This document shows positions 18,197-27,383 of a stretch of 64,000 nt of DNA, one piece after another (position 1 is the stretch's first letter; the number at the start of each line of letters is the position of its first letter). The stretch comes from Desulfoluna butyratoxydans (GTDB lineage Bacteria > Desulfobacterota > Desulfobacteria > Desulfobacterales > Desulfolunaceae). Under the pieces are notes generated by a model. That model was not told where the DNA came from. It did no database searches and saw only the letters and a list, made by a program, of their open reading frames with translations. The translations under genes and the position numbers were made by a program. The DNA is taken from positions 868,001-932,000 of the forward strand of contig NZ_CAADHO010000001.1 of the NCBI RefSeq assembly GCF_900699765.1, read 5' to 3'.

Positions 18197-18835
18197 ATGA
18201 AACATCACATCATATTATGGGTGCTGGGCCTGTTTATCATGGGTATCACAGCGGCCACGGTCCATGCAGAAGGGTGGGCCATCAAAGCCAACTATACGGA
18301 GAGTTGCAGCTGCAACCCCACCTGCCCCTGTCTGTTCGGCTCCCCGTCGACACGGGGCTACTGCGAGGGCAACAACCTCATTGAAATCAAGGAGGGTCAC
18401 TACGGGGACGTCAACCTTGACGGCGTATCCGTGGTCACGGCCTTCAGCCTGGGCAAATGGCTGAGGGTGTATGTGGATGAGTCCGCCTCCATGGAGCAGG
18501 CCAAAGCCGTGGTCGAGCTCCTGAAGCTGGACCAGACCTTCGGTATCATCTACTCCGGCGGCTCGAAAATCCTCTCCGAGGATAGGGCTCCCATCTCCGT
18601 GGAACGCACCGACACCAAAGTCACCTTTTCCGTGCCCGCCTCCAAGGTGGAGATCGAAAAGATGAAGGGCTTAAACGGCGAGCCCATCAGCATCAAAAAC
18701 CTTCCCGTGCCCTTCATGGAGGACCACACCCAGTACAAAGCAGTCACCCTGACCCACAAAAGCAAAGGCAAAGAGTTCAAGCACACCGGTACCAACGGCC
18801 TGACCTCAAAAATTGATGCCTCGGGAACCTTGTAG
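18197..18835 (+). CDS. DUF1326 domain protein, exported
   Basis: A 212-residue protein with a signal peptide (about residues 1-24, ending VHAEG). The DUF1326 hallmark is the Cys cluster ESCSCNPTCPCLFG near the mature N-terminus, followed later by a further Cys (GYCEGNN). The cluster suggests a metal or redox role in the periplasm, but the family's function is not established. GAGAGGA lies seven bases before the ATG. The gene is alone; right after its stop is a 19-nt motif that recurs behind the hydrolase gene near 38.86 kb. Confidence 0.85.
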   Translation: MKHHIILWVLGLFIMGITAATVHAEGWAIKANYTESCSCNPTCPCLFGSPSTRGYCEGNNLIEIKEGHYGDVNLDGVSVVTAFSLGKWLRVYVDESASMEQAKAVVELLKLDQTFGIIYSGGSKILSEDRAPISVERTDTKVTFSVPASKVEIEKMKGLNGEPISIKNLPVPFMEDHTQYKAVTLTHKSKGKEFKHTGTNGLTSKIDASGTL

Positions 18836-18851
18836 TAAGGTCTATGCCCCA

Positions 18852-18870
18852 AAATAATAATACATAACGA
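18852..18870. repeat. 19-nt AT-rich motif after a stop codon, copy 1
   Basis: AAATAATAATACATAACGA, 17 bases after the DUF1326 stop; identical to 38867-38885, which lies 14 bases after another stop codon. In both places a GCCC/CGCCT context surrounds it. Confidence 0.6.
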
Positions 18871-18991
18871 TCTTTCGCCTCAAATGCGTTACGTCTCGAC
18901 GCAACGATCAAAAAAACATGCTGGGGACGTATGGGGTGATCCCGTCATGTGTAATTTATACTTGGCATGGGCCTAACCTGAAAAAAAAGCG

Positions 18992-19149
18992 GCCTCCGGC
19001 GGCCCTGCCGGGGGCCAAACTTTTGATAAGTTTGACAAACAGGCTTCGTTTTTTTGGTGTGCACAGCGACCGTGCATAGCACATCTTATTTTTACGTTTT
19101 ACAGGAAAGTTTTTGCGGAACTTTTTTCAAAAAGCGACCCGTCGGAGGC
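18992..19149. mobile_element. MITE-like element, 158 bp
   Basis: The left end GCCTCCGGCGGCC + CTGCCGGGGGCC, then TTTGACAAACAGG, matches the other copies. The right end is TTTTTGCGGAACTTTTTTC + AAAAAGCGACCCGTCGGAGGC. The centre differs from the 28.7-kb copy while the ends are conserved, as expected for an element mobilised by its ends. Confidence 0.7.
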
Positions 19150-19309
19150 GTTTCCTTTTCAAAGGATCCATAGTAACTAGTCAGGTGCCTTCGGCGTGTC
19201 GCTTTCAGCAAAGGGCGTTCCGGCGGTATTCCCGTTTTTCAGCCTGTTGAACCTCCTGTACCGGTTTGGGTGTATAGCGGCCTGCCGGTGAAAGCCCGTG
19301 ATACACACT

Positions 19310-19762
19310 ATGAAAAGCGTAACATCAGACAATTTCCTCTTAAAATTTTCACCCAAAATAGAGGTGGATATTTCACGTGAGTCCTTCACCTTCAAGAAGG
19401 GCAGCCTAACCACAAAATTTCACACCTGTATCTATCTTTCCAAGGGCAAAAACGCCCGTATCACCTCCGTGGGCGAGGTACCGCCCAGGCCTTTTGAGTC
19501 GTTTAAAGTTGATCTGTTTGCCACGCACCATGGAGATGACGGGTACGGGGATGACGGGTACCACGACAAATACCCCTGCCTCTCAGCGTTTTTAAAGCAT
19601 TGCACCGCAACCATGTCACCGAAGTTTGCCATGGTACGCCCCACCTTTATTGTACGCGGCGTCGACGAGCTGCAACCTGTATTGCATGGGTATCAGCGGC
19701 AGATCATCATGGATGGTTTACGTGACGCCGGTGCGGCCCGCATCCTATTCACAGAGGATTAG
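19310..19762 (+). CDS. Small protein resembling the N-terminal subdomain of MreB-type actin fold
   Basis: A 150-residue protein of uncertain identity. The start FSPKIEVDISRESFTFKKG resembles the first beta-hairpin of actin-like proteins. The end (FIVRGVDELQPVLHGYQRQI, then LRDAGAARILFTED) resembles the MreB stretch that precedes LIEEPMAAAIGA, and the protein stops just there. Short rod-shape-determining-like proteins of this size are known in proteobacteria. A low-complexity GDDGYGDDGYHDK insert sits in the middle. No strong ribosome site is seen; a GTG at 19298 is an alternative start. It may be a functional small actin-like protein or a remnant. Confidence 0.45.
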   Translation: MKSVTSDNFLLKFSPKIEVDISRESFTFKKGSLTTKFHTCIYLSKGKNARITSVGEVPPRPFESFKVDLFATHHGDDGYGDDGYHDKYPCLSAFLKHCTATMSPKFAMVRPTFIVRGVDELQPVLHGYQRQIIMDGLRDAGAARILFTED

Positions 19763-19797
19763 CCTCCGAAGGCCACCTCGCTCCACATGGATTTGTT

Positions 19798-21369
19798 TCA
19801 GGGCTGCAGGTCCTTTAACAGGTCACAAACAGCGTCGTAGCCGCCGTTGAGAACGCCGAAGTAGCCCCCTCCGGGCGTCCCCCAGGCGCTGGCCAGGTAC
19901 AGGCCCTCAACAGGGCAGGTATTCTTCAGACGGCTGCCGCCGCTGTTGCCGAGGAGCTGGCTGTACCCGAGAAAAGCGCCCTGGGCATTGCCTGTAAACC
20001 GAAGATTCGTCAGGGGTGTTGCCGCCTCCTTCTCCCAAATCATGCCGGACAGCCCCGGGATGACCTGTTTTTCCGCCCGTTGGATCAACACGTCCCTGAC
20101 ATGATTTTTCCGTTTCATGTAGGCAGATGCCTGGGCGTGGTCCGTCCTGTACTCCACCTCAAAAGCCCGCCATGGCTCGTAGCTGCTGCGCGCAAAGATC
20201 GATACAATGCTGGTGCCGGGAGGCGCGTACCCTTGGTAGGCGTTGTTGTAAACAGTCACCCCGTAGGGCATTCTCTCAGGATCGCAGGCATTGATGGCCT
20301 GAAGGTTTGCCGCATCGTCGCAGGAGTCAAACACAAAAGTCTCGTAAGCAGGGATATCCGTACTGATGTCCCTGTTCAGCCCCAGCCAGATATTCACCAT
20401 GGACATGGAGGGCTTCAGGGCTCCGAGCTTTTCCCGGTAATCCTGGGGGACCTTACCCGCAGGCAGCAGCTTAAACATGGTCTCCGGAACGCAGGCATTG
20501 GAGATTACGGCTTTTGCCGCCTCTTTGCGTTTAGCCCCACCTGTTTGACACACCACACCGGAAACCTCCTCCCCTTCCATGAGGACATCCGTGACCTCGG
20601 CCCCGGTCACCACCTTTCCACCATGTTCCCTGATCACATCCACAAAAGCGTTGGAAAAATCCTGGGAACGCCGTTTGTAATACCAGCTCCCGCAGGTGAT
20701 CAGGCCACCGGTGCTGAACAGGTAAAAGCTTGCAGGCAAGGTCGCCGGGGTTTTCCCGTAATACGAGATAAACCCTCCCAGCAATGTCTTGAGCCAGGGG
20801 TCTCCCGTGCATTCATCAAGAAATTTCGACAGGGGGATCTTGCTTAAAGGATCTTTTTCCAGCCCAGCCATGCCCTCTTTCAAAAACGCCTGAAGCAGTT
20901 GCATCATCTTGCCGAAAAAGGCCTGAATCCCCTGGGCATCATCGGGGAACCGGGCCACAAAGGACGCGATGATCTCTTTGACATAGTTCGTCGGGTCGTT
21001 GGGAAGCAGGTTTTTCGCCTCCTGCCTGGGATACGAAAGGTCCGGGCGCCCGGGGGTGACAAACCGTGCCAGTTCGGGCAGCAGCACAGGCTCGATCCTG
21101 TTTTTTACCCCGGAGGCTTCCAGCAAAAAATCCACGGGAGGGCCTGTGGCCACCGTGGCATGCAGCGAAACATCAAAGGTAAACTCCCCCCTTGAAAAGG
21201 TCGTGGCGTAGCCGCCGGGTTTGTCATACCTTTCAAAAACAGTCACGGGAAAGCCGTTTCTGGACAGGCAGGCGCCCGCCATCAGGCCTCCGAGCCCAGC
21301 CCCGATAATCGCAACAGGAAACCTCTCTTTGTCCGGTACCTTGGATGCCAGCTCCGTTAATGTTGCCAT
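19798..21369 (-). CDS. Phytoene-desaturase/carotene-isomerase-like FAD oxidoreductase
   Basis: A 523-residue flavoprotein of the CrtI/CrtISO/RetSat group. The dinucleotide-binding motif AIIGAGLGGLMAGACLSRNG is followed by FERYDKPGGYATTFSR near the N-terminus. Further motifs are VVTGAEVTDVL mid-protein and the C-terminal LASAWGTPGGGYFGVLNGG FAD-binding block. No carotenoid genes lie nearby, so it more likely acts on another unsaturated or steroid/retinoid-like substrate. A GGAG just upstream favours the ATG at 21369 over that at 21375. Divergent from the patatin gene. Confidence 0.85.
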   Translation of the reverse strand: MATLTELASKVPDKERFPVAIIGAGLGGLMAGACLSRNGFPVTVFERYDKPGGYATTFSRGEFTFDVSLHATVATGPPVDFLLEASGVKNRIEPVLLPELARFVTPGRPDLSYPRQEAKNLLPNDPTNYVKEIIASFVARFPDDAQGIQAFFGKMMQLLQAFLKEGMAGLEKDPLSKIPLSKFLDECTGDPWLKTLLGGFISYYGKTPATLPASFYLFSTGGLITCGSWYYKRRSQDFSNAFVDVIREHGGKVVTGAEVTDVLMEGEEVSGVVCQTGGAKRKEAAKAVISNACVPETMFKLLPAGKVPQDYREKLGALKPSMSMVNIWLGLNRDISTDIPAYETFVFDSCDDAANLQAINACDPERMPYGVTVYNNAYQGYAPPGTSIVSIFARSSYEPWRAFEVEYRTDHAQASAYMKRKNHVRDVLIQRAEKQVIPGLSGMIWEKEAATPLTNLRFTGNAQGAFLGYSQLLGNSGGSRLKNTCPVEGLYLASAWGTPGGGYFGVLNGGYDAVCDLLKDLQP

Positions 21370-21802
21370 AGCCATCTCCTTTGCATCGTGACGATCGTCC
21401 CTTCCTTCATTTCAGACAATGACGGAGTGCAAAAACACGGGAAAGAACCGAGCCGGAACGTGCGTTCGGGTTATGAAGCCACAGGGAAACAGGCCCCGCC
21501 AGGGCTTCCATTTAAAATATATTGAAAATTTGATATATTATACACCATCAGATTCCGGTATCGCAACGAAACGCAAGGGGACACAGTCGGGCCTCTTCAC
21601 CTGCACGGGCACGCATGAGAAGTGCGCATTTCAGCCCTCTTTATTCAGCCACCACGCCTTTTCCCTGTCGACTTCATTCATAATCGCGGTTTCTCAAGAC
21701 ATATCCCGGAAAGATACATCACGACCCTGGGGGGAACGGGCACCCTTTGCCATCATGATGTGCCCGCCCCCGCACCATCAACCTTCTTTCAGGAGGCATG
21801 TC
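21370..21802. other. Divergent intergenic region before the second patatin gene
   Basis: No gene accepted. An AT-rich palindromic stretch around 21516-21540 (AATATAT, then GAAAATTT, then GATATATT) in otherwise GC-rich DNA is a plausible promoter/operator area for the divergent genes. The patatin frame stays open back to 21419 but lacks family sequence there. Confidence 0.35.
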
Positions 21803-22981
21803 ATGGACATGTTGACCATTGAAAACCTGGCATTCAGCGGTGGAGGCATCAAGGGACTGGCCTATATGGGGGCCATCCATGAGCTCCTTAAGAACTCGGA
21901 CAGAATCGATATTTCCCAGGTCAAAAGGACCGCGGGAACGTCCGCAGGCTCCATTCTCGCCGCGTTGTATGCCGTCTACAACGGCAACTACGACGCCATG
22001 AAAACCCTGATGGACGAAGACTTTTCCAAGTTTGAAGACTTTACCCCCTTCGGCAGGGAGGTGGAGGCGTTGATCGGCGATTTCAGGGGATGGGACTGGT
22101 ACAAGTTCCTCCTCTTCCCCTGGGCCGTGGGCAAGGGGATCAAAACCATCGAGGACGCCTCGGCAGTCTACAAGGACCTGTTCAGTAAATTTGACGCCAC
22201 CAAAACGGGAATCTGGGCAGGCAACGCCTTCAAGCAGTGGCTGGAAGATGCCATTGATGCGGCCCTTCAAGAGGCGGGCCTGGGTATCACCAGCAAAGAG
22301 CTGACCTTTGCGAAAATCCATGAAACAGACTATTTCAGAATCGATCCCTTTGTCATCGGGACCAACCTGAACTCCGGTTACCCGGTGGTCTTCTCCTATC
22401 AGGACACCCCCGACATCCTCCTGGCCGATGCGGTCCGGGTCTCCATGTCCATTCCCATCTTCTTCGAACCCGTGGAGATGTCCTTTCCCTTTGACGGCGG
22501 TCAGGCCAAGTGCCTTTTCGTGGATGGCGGGGTGGTCTGGAATTACCCCATTGAACTCTTCGACCAGAAACAGTTCATGCCGGACTACAGGCCCGGTCCC
22601 TACGGCAACTTAGACGCCAACCCCGGCACCCTGGGGTTGAAACTCGACACGGACGCGGCCATCGCCATTCTTCAGGATCCGGGGAAAATGGCCACGGACG
22701 TGGGCCAGCCCCCACCGACCAACGGCCTGGAGTTTGCCGGGTACATGCTGAACGACCTGATGAACAGCCAGAATTTTGCCATGCTCCTCTTCTCCAGAAA
22801 CGAGCAGAGGACCGTCAATGTCAGCGGCTGCGGCATCCCCGCCACCGACTTCAAGCTCAGCAAAGCCGACGAGCAGAAACTGTTCGACAGCGGCGTGGCC
22901 GGGGTGCAGAACTTTATGGCCCGGGCTTTTGGGAAGAAAGGGACCCAGGCCGCGCAACCCGGAATGAAAAAAGCCAACTAG
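21803..22981 (+). CDS. Patatin-like phospholipase
   Basis: A 392-residue patatin. From the ATG at 21803 (AGGAGG six bases upstream): LAFSGGGIKGLAYMGAIHEL (oxyanion-hole loop), then GTSAGSILAAL (nucleophile elbow GTSAG), and FVDGGVVWNYPIELF (catalytic DGG). It resembles the longer secreted-effector-type and eukaryote-like patatins (ExoU/iPLA2-like group) and has no similarity outside the motifs to the RssA-type protein at 9.3 kb. No signal peptide is visible. It is followed by a strong terminator, so it is monocistronic. Confidence 0.9.
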   Translation: MDMLTIENLAFSGGGIKGLAYMGAIHELLKNSDRIDISQVKRTAGTSAGSILAALYAVYNGNYDAMKTLMDEDFSKFEDFTPFGREVEALIGDFRGWDWYKFLLFPWAVGKGIKTIEDASAVYKDLFSKFDATKTGIWAGNAFKQWLEDAIDAALQEAGLGITSKELTFAKIHETDYFRIDPFVIGTNLNSGYPVVFSYQDTPDILLADAVRVSMSIPIFFEPVEMSFPFDGGQAKCLFVDGGVVWNYPIELFDQKQFMPDYRPGPYGNLDANPGTLGLKLDTDAAIAILQDPGKMATDVGQPPPTNGLEFAGYMLNDLMNSQNFAMLLFSRNEQRTVNVSGCGIPATDFKLSKADEQKLFDSGVAGVQNFMARAFGKKGTQAAQPGMKKAN

Positions 22982-23009
22982 CCCGGCAAAAGAGAGACAC
23001 ATACACACA

Positions 23010-23061
23010 GGGGCAGGCCCGTTATGGCTGAAACAGCCAAAAGGGCCTGCCCCTTTTTTTT
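23010..23061 (+). terminator. Rho-independent terminator after the patatin gene
   Basis: Stem GGGGCAGGCCC (23010-23020) with its exact complement at 23043-23053, followed by eight Ts. The loop contains a secondary GGCTG/CAGCC hairpin. Confidence 0.88.
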
Positions 23062-23233
23062 AAAAAGGCCATGACACAGAGTCATGGCAACGCGCCGTGT
23101 GTTGCGACCTCCGGCGACCCGGCCCGGCCCCCTCGCCCGAATGAGACCAAAAAAAGCACACCTGCCAGCCATGGTGTGGTACGTTTTTTTCAACTCGTTT
23201 TTTGCCCTCAGAATGAAGATGGAGTCGTTATCC

Positions 23234-25129
23234 ATGGAAACCCAGAAAATATTCGCCGTGATTGCCCAAAAGGTGGCGGAGGCCATTGAGGCGGTGGTCA
23301 ACATTGATGTCACCGTCATGGACAGCAACATGGTGCGCATTGCCGGAACGGGCATCTACAAAGACCGCATCGGCCTCAAGATCGAAGAGCAGACAGCCTT
23401 TGGCTACGCCCTGAAGACCGGTCGGCACTATGTGGTGGAGACCGCCCGAGAGAGCGAAATCTGCGCGGTGTGCGAAAGGCGGGTACGGTGCAGTGAAAAG
23501 GCCGAGGTGTGCATGCCCCTCAAACGGGGAGATGTGCCCATCGGGGTCATCGGGGTCATTGCCTTCACCGACGAGCAGCGGGACAAGATCGTCCGGAACA
23601 AGGCCCAGTACATCAACTTCATCCAGAAGATGGCCGAGCTCCTGGAAGCCAAACTCTCGGAAGAGAGGATGTCCAGGGAGAACCAGCTCCTGGCCCTCCG
23701 GCTCAAGACCATCCTCAACACCATGCAGGAGGCCCTCGTGGTGTTCAACCGTTCCGGGGAGATCCTCTACAGGAACGACCCACTGAACCAGCTCCTCACC
23801 GAACTTTCCATCTCCGATTCAGGGGGATTCCTGACGGGCCTTTGGGATGAACTGAAGGAGAAAGCCCTCAACCGGGAGGTGGTGGAGAACAGGAAAATCC
23901 GCGTGCGGTTCCACGGCCAGGTCACCACCCTGGTGGCCTCGGTCTACACCATGGACGCAGAGGGCAGCGAGTTCATCGTCAAGCTGCACGAGTTCATCCG
24001 CTTCGAAAAAAAGATGATCCGGTACACCCAGCAGAACCAGGTCAACGTGGACTTCGACAGCATCCTCACCGTGTCTGAAAGCCTTCTGGACACCAAGGCC
24101 ACGGCAGCCAAAGCCGCCGAATCCGACTCCAACGTCCTCATCTACGGGGAGAGCGGCACCGGCAAGGAGCTCTTTGCCCGGGCCATCCACAACAGGAGCA
24201 AGAGACGGGACAACGCCTTTATCGCCATCAACTGCGGGGCCATCCCCGACGAACTCCTGGAAAGCGAACTCTTCGGCCACGAAAAAGGGGCCTTCACCGG
24301 CGCCATCAACACCCGCATCGGCAAGTTCGAAGGGGCCGACGAAGGGACCCTCTTTTTAGATGAAATCAGCGAGATGCCCTACGCCCTCCAGGTGAAACTC
24401 CTCCGGGTGCTCCAGGAAAAAGAGATCTGCCGGGTGGGCAGCAACGAGACCCGGAAAATCGATATCCGCATCATCGCAGCCACCAACGCCGACCTAAGGG
24501 AGCGCATCGAAGAAAGCACCTTCCGGGAAGACCTCTACTACCGGCTCAACATCATCCCCATCCACATCCCCCCCTTGAGAGAACGGGTCCAGGACATCAT
24601 CTACCTCTCCCAGTTCTATATCGGGCAGTACAACCTCCGGTTCGACAAATCGGTGAAGCGGCTCTCGAAAAACGCGGAGGCGCTCTTCACCGCCCACGCC
24701 TGGCCCGGCAATGTCCGGGAGCTGCAAAACATTCTGGAGTACGCCGTCAACTTTGAAACGGGAGACGAAATCCACGAGGACCTCATCAAGCGACGGCTCG
24801 CAGGCGGCAACAACAGGCTGAAAGGTGCCGCCCCCGCAGCGGGCCTGCCCCTTGCCCACCCAGGCGCCACCCTCTCCTCGGACATGGATCGCGTGGAAAA
24901 AGAGCTGATCCAGAAAACCATCGACGCCCACAGCGACTTAAAACACAAAGAGATCGTCAAAAACGCCTGCAAAGACCTCAACATCAGCCGCACCACCCTC
25001 TACCGCAGGCTCCGCAAACACGCCATCACCATCCCCAGGTTCAAAAATGCGCCATCCCTTCGTTCCTCAGGGACGTCACATGCGCTAACGAGCTCCGCCC
25101 GTGCCGAAGGCGAGGGCAAGGAGCGATAA
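23234..25129 (+). CDS. Sigma-54-dependent transcriptional activator (sugar-diacid-recognition-like sensor, PAS, AAA+, Fis)
   Basis: A 631-residue enhancer-binding protein. The N-terminal ~135 residues resemble the diacid-recognition/CdaR-like sensor, with several cysteines ([10 protein letters not shown]). A PAS-like segment ([20 protein letters not shown]) follows. The AAA+ domain has Walker A GESGTGKE near 303 and the sigma-54 contact loop GAFTGA near 352. A Fis-type HTH ([13 protein letters not shown]) lies near 573-595. GGAG precedes the ATG at 23234; the frame is open to 23084. The last ~25 residues (after ITIPRFKN) are low-complexity and derive from a dispersed repeat. It faces the CyuA operon, which has a matching sigma-54 promoter. 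Confidence 0.92.
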   Translation: METQKIFAVIAQKVAEAIEAVVNIDVTVMDSNMVRIAGTGIYKDRIGLKIEEQTAFGYALKTGRHYVVETARESEICAVCERRVRCSEKAEVCMPLKRGDVPIGVIGVIAFTDEQRDKIVRNKAQYINFIQKMAELLEAKLSEERMSRENQLLALRLKTILNTMQEALVVFNRSGEILYRNDPLNQLLTELSISDSGGFLTGLWDELKEKALNREVVENRKIRVRFHGQVTTLVASVYTMDAEGSEFIVKLHEFIRFEKKMIRYTQQNQVNVDFDSILTVSESLLDTKATAAKAAESDSNVLIYGESGTGKELFARAIHNRSKRRDNAFIAINCGAIPDELLESELFGHEKGAFTGAINTRIGKFEGADEGTLFLDEISEMPYALQVKLLRVLQEKEICRVGSNETRKIDIRIIAATNADLRERIEESTFREDLYYRLNIIPIHIPPLRERVQDIIYLSQFYIGQYNLRFDKSVKRLSKNAEALFTAHAWPGNVRELQNILEYAVNFETGDEIHEDLIKRRLAGGNNRLKGAAPAAGLPLAHPGATLSSDMDRVEKELIQKTIDAHSDLKHKEIVKNACKDLNISRTTLYRRLRKHAITIPRFKNAPSLRSSGTSHALTSSARAEGEGKER

Positions 25130-25144
25130 ACGGCGGCAGGGTCT

Positions 25145-25174
25145 CATTCGTTCCCAGGCTCTGCCTGGGAATGA
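25145..25174. repeat. Short palindrome TTCCCAGGC/GCCTGGGAA
   Basis: A compact inverted repeat just after the sigma-54 regulator gene, of the TTCCCAGGCTCTGCCTGGGAA type that is common as a dispersed palindrome in sulfate reducers and cyanobacteria. It might also end the upstream transcript, although no U-run follows. Confidence 0.45.
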
Positions 25175-25316
25175 TGCGCGGAGCCTCTGCCGCCACCAGT
25201 GAAATCGGTCTGAACAAGGGCTGTGGGTCAGGATGTCTCTCGGCAAACACCTCTTCTCATGCCGACCGTCTGGGGCAGCGGGGGTGAACAGATCTATTTT
25301 TGTTTCAATACCGACA

Positions 25317-25360
25317 CAGTTTCACATCTGATACAATTTTTTGTATCAGATGTGAAACTG
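25317..25360. promoter_or_regulatory. Perfect 20-bp inverted repeat: candidate enhancer site of the sigma-54 activator
   Basis: Arms 25317-25336 and 25341-25360 are exact complements (CAGTTTCACATCTGATACAA on the left) around TTTT. It lies ~155 bases upstream of the -24/-12 promoter, the usual position of an activator-binding site, and just after the activator gene. The extended perfect dyad could bind a Fis-type HTH dimer pair; it could alternatively form a transcript hairpin. Confidence 0.6.
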
Positions 25361-25514
25361 GCCTGTGTGTATCCTTCCTGTGGTACCTGAACGTACGTCG
25401 TGCCGTCCCCCTTCACCACCCCTTGCAAATTCGTCTTTTTGACAAACACTTACCATTCCCCACCCCGTGCAAACCATCAAAAAACCAACGAGACCTTTCC
25501 GCTTTTTTCAAACA

Positions 25515-25529
25515 TGGCATGCTCCTTGC
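25515..25529 (+). promoter_or_regulatory. Sigma-54 (-24/-12) promoter
   Basis: TGGCAT-GCTCC-TTGC: the GG and GC dinucleotides are ten bases apart as required, and only the sixth base deviates from the TGGCAC consensus. It lies ~80 bases before the cyuA-like start codon. Confidence 0.75.
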
Positions 25530-25606
25530 CCTTAGTCATGGGACGAAAACAAAAAACCGTGAACGATCAAGTACGACACGTACGAACCATAGAAAGGAGT
25601 CAGACC

Positions 25607-26905
25607 ATGGCCACCGATTATTCCGAGCTGGTTGGAATCTTAAAGCGGGAAGTTGTCCCGGCCACAGGGTGTACCGAGCCCATTGCCGTGGCATACGCAG
25701 CCTCTGTGGCGGGGGCTAAAATCAAAGACCTCTCCATGATCAAGACCGTTGAGGTCTGCGTGGATGCCGCCCTGTTCAAAAACGGCCTTCGCGTGGGCAT
25801 CCCGGGCATCAAGAAACGGGGGCTGGAAATCGCAACGGCCCTGGGCCTTGTCATCGCAACCCCCGATAAAGAGCTGCGGGTCCTGGAGACCATCGCCCCG
25901 GAGCAAAACAAAAAGGCCGAAGCCCTGGTGGAAAAAGGCCTCATCACCGTCGGCATCAAGGGCAATTGCAGCAGGCTCTTTGTGGAGATCTTTGTCACCC
26001 TCAACGACGGCAGGCAGATCAAGGTCATGGCCGTGGACCGCCACAACAACATCGTCAAGGTGGAAGAGGGGATCAACCTCTCCCATGAAGAGCCCGGCGC
26101 TGTGGACGAGCAGGCCCACAAAAAACTGATCCAGGCATACGACCTCAAAGACCTTCTGGATTTTTCCAACACTGTGCCCCTGGATGAGATCCGGTTTCTC
26201 CAGGAAGGGGTGGACAAGAACATGATGCTGGCCAAAGAGGGGCTCTCCTATGAGGGAGGCATCGGCCAGGCATACAAGAAAATCGTGGAGGAAGGGATCC
26301 TGAACGACCAGATGGTCACCAAGGCGGAGATGCTCTGCGCAGCAGCCTCGGAAGCCCGCATGTCCGGCTCCACCCTGCCTGCCATGAGCAGCGCGGGAAG
26401 CGGGAACCACGGTATCACCGTGTTCCTGACCATTGCCGGGGTGGCCGAAGCCACCGAGGCCTCGCCGGAAGCCATGCTCCGGGCCCTGGCCTTCAGCAAC
26501 CTCATCACCGTCTATATCAAGTCCTTCACCGGCACCCTGTCGGCCATGTGCGGATGCGGCGTGGCCGCGGGTATCGGAGCCTGTGCCGGGGTCTCTTACA
26601 TGATGGGCGGCAGTGAAGCCCAGATCTTCAAGAGCATGCTCAACATGGTGGGCAGCATCACGGGCCTGATCTGCGACGGCGGCAAAGAGGGATGCGCCTA
26701 CAAGCTGGCCCTTTCAGCTAGCTGGGCCGTCAAGGCAGCCCTTCTGGCCCAGAAAGGGGTCGCCGTCCATGAGGACAACGGCATTCTGGCCTTCAGCTTC
26801 CGCCAGCTCTTTGAAAACCTCGGCTACCTGTGCAACACAGGCCTGGCCGGTGCCAACAACTCCATCCTTGATATCATGGAAAGGCAGTACAAAAAGGTGG
26901 GGTAA
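25607..26905 (+). CDS. cyuA: L-cysteine desulfidase / serine dehydratase-like protein (UPF0597, CyuA/YhaM type)
   Basis: A 432-residue iron-sulfur enzyme expected to split L-cysteine to pyruvate, sulfide and ammonia (or act on L-serine). Diagnostic: PATGCTEPIAVAYA at the N-terminus, SGNHGITVFLTI mid-protein, MCGCGVAAGIGACAG near 315 and CDGGKEGCAYKLALS near 354. These cysteines are those that would hold the 4Fe-4S cluster. The start at 25607 follows AAAGGAG. It is preceded by a sigma-54 promoter and enhancer-like palindrome and followed by a DAACS symporter, pointing to regulated amino-acid uptake and degradation. Confidence 0.9.
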   Translation: MATDYSELVGILKREVVPATGCTEPIAVAYAASVAGAKIKDLSMIKTVEVCVDAALFKNGLRVGIPGIKKRGLEIATALGLVIATPDKELRVLETIAPEQNKKAEALVEKGLITVGIKGNCSRLFVEIFVTLNDGRQIKVMAVDRHNNIVKVEEGINLSHEEPGAVDEQAHKKLIQAYDLKDLLDFSNTVPLDEIRFLQEGVDKNMMLAKEGLSYEGGIGQAYKKIVEEGILNDQMVTKAEMLCAAASEARMSGSTLPAMSSAGSGNHGITVFLTIAGVAEATEASPEAMLRALAFSNLITVYIKSFTGTLSAMCGCGVAAGIGACAGVSYMMGGSEAQIFKSMLNMVGSITGLICDGGKEGCAYKLALSASWAVKAALLAQKGVAVHEDNGILAFSFRQLFENLGYLCNTGLAGANNSILDIMERQYKKVG

Positions 26906-27036
26906 ATAAGGGAACCGGTGCCTGATAAAAACGGGGGAAAAGCAACCCGACAAAGGGAGCTCTTCCCTCCCCGGTCACGGCGACCATCCATCCGGCCCGC
27001 GTTCCCTTTCACGCAACATAAAAACTATTTTGACCG

Positions 27037-27169
27037 GTCCCCGTTTTTTCACGGGACATGGCCGGAATCGCGCTATATGGTCACCCTGGCCAACGCAAAG
27101 CCCCCCGGCTCCCCTGCCGGGGACCCCATATGCAAGGGAGTTGACAAACACGTGTAAAAAACGGGGGAC
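27037..27169. repeat. REP-like element with GTCCCCGTTTTTT inverted ends
   Basis: GTCCCCGTTTTTT at 27037-27049 is mirrored by AAAAAACGGGGGAC at 27156-27169, followed by AGGCAC. The (G)GGACAGGCAC signature resembles REP palindromes associated with RAYT transposases in this group of bacteria. The rest of the 26906-27383 gap holds no gene. Confidence 0.5.
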
Positions 27170-27383
27170 AGGCACACTTCGGGCCCATGGCCTGGAAGCC
27201 GCCCCCCAAAAAATAAAGGCTTCGGCATAAAAAGCACGGCGCTCGGCGGCAGGCAGGTTGGAGACACTGCAGCCGACATGGGCTCCCCTGGGAATCGTTT
27301 CAACGTTGAGACGCCCCGGAACACCCGCACGCAAGCGGCTTTTTTACCCGGGCCCAATATGTTCAACCAGGAGGGATGATAGG

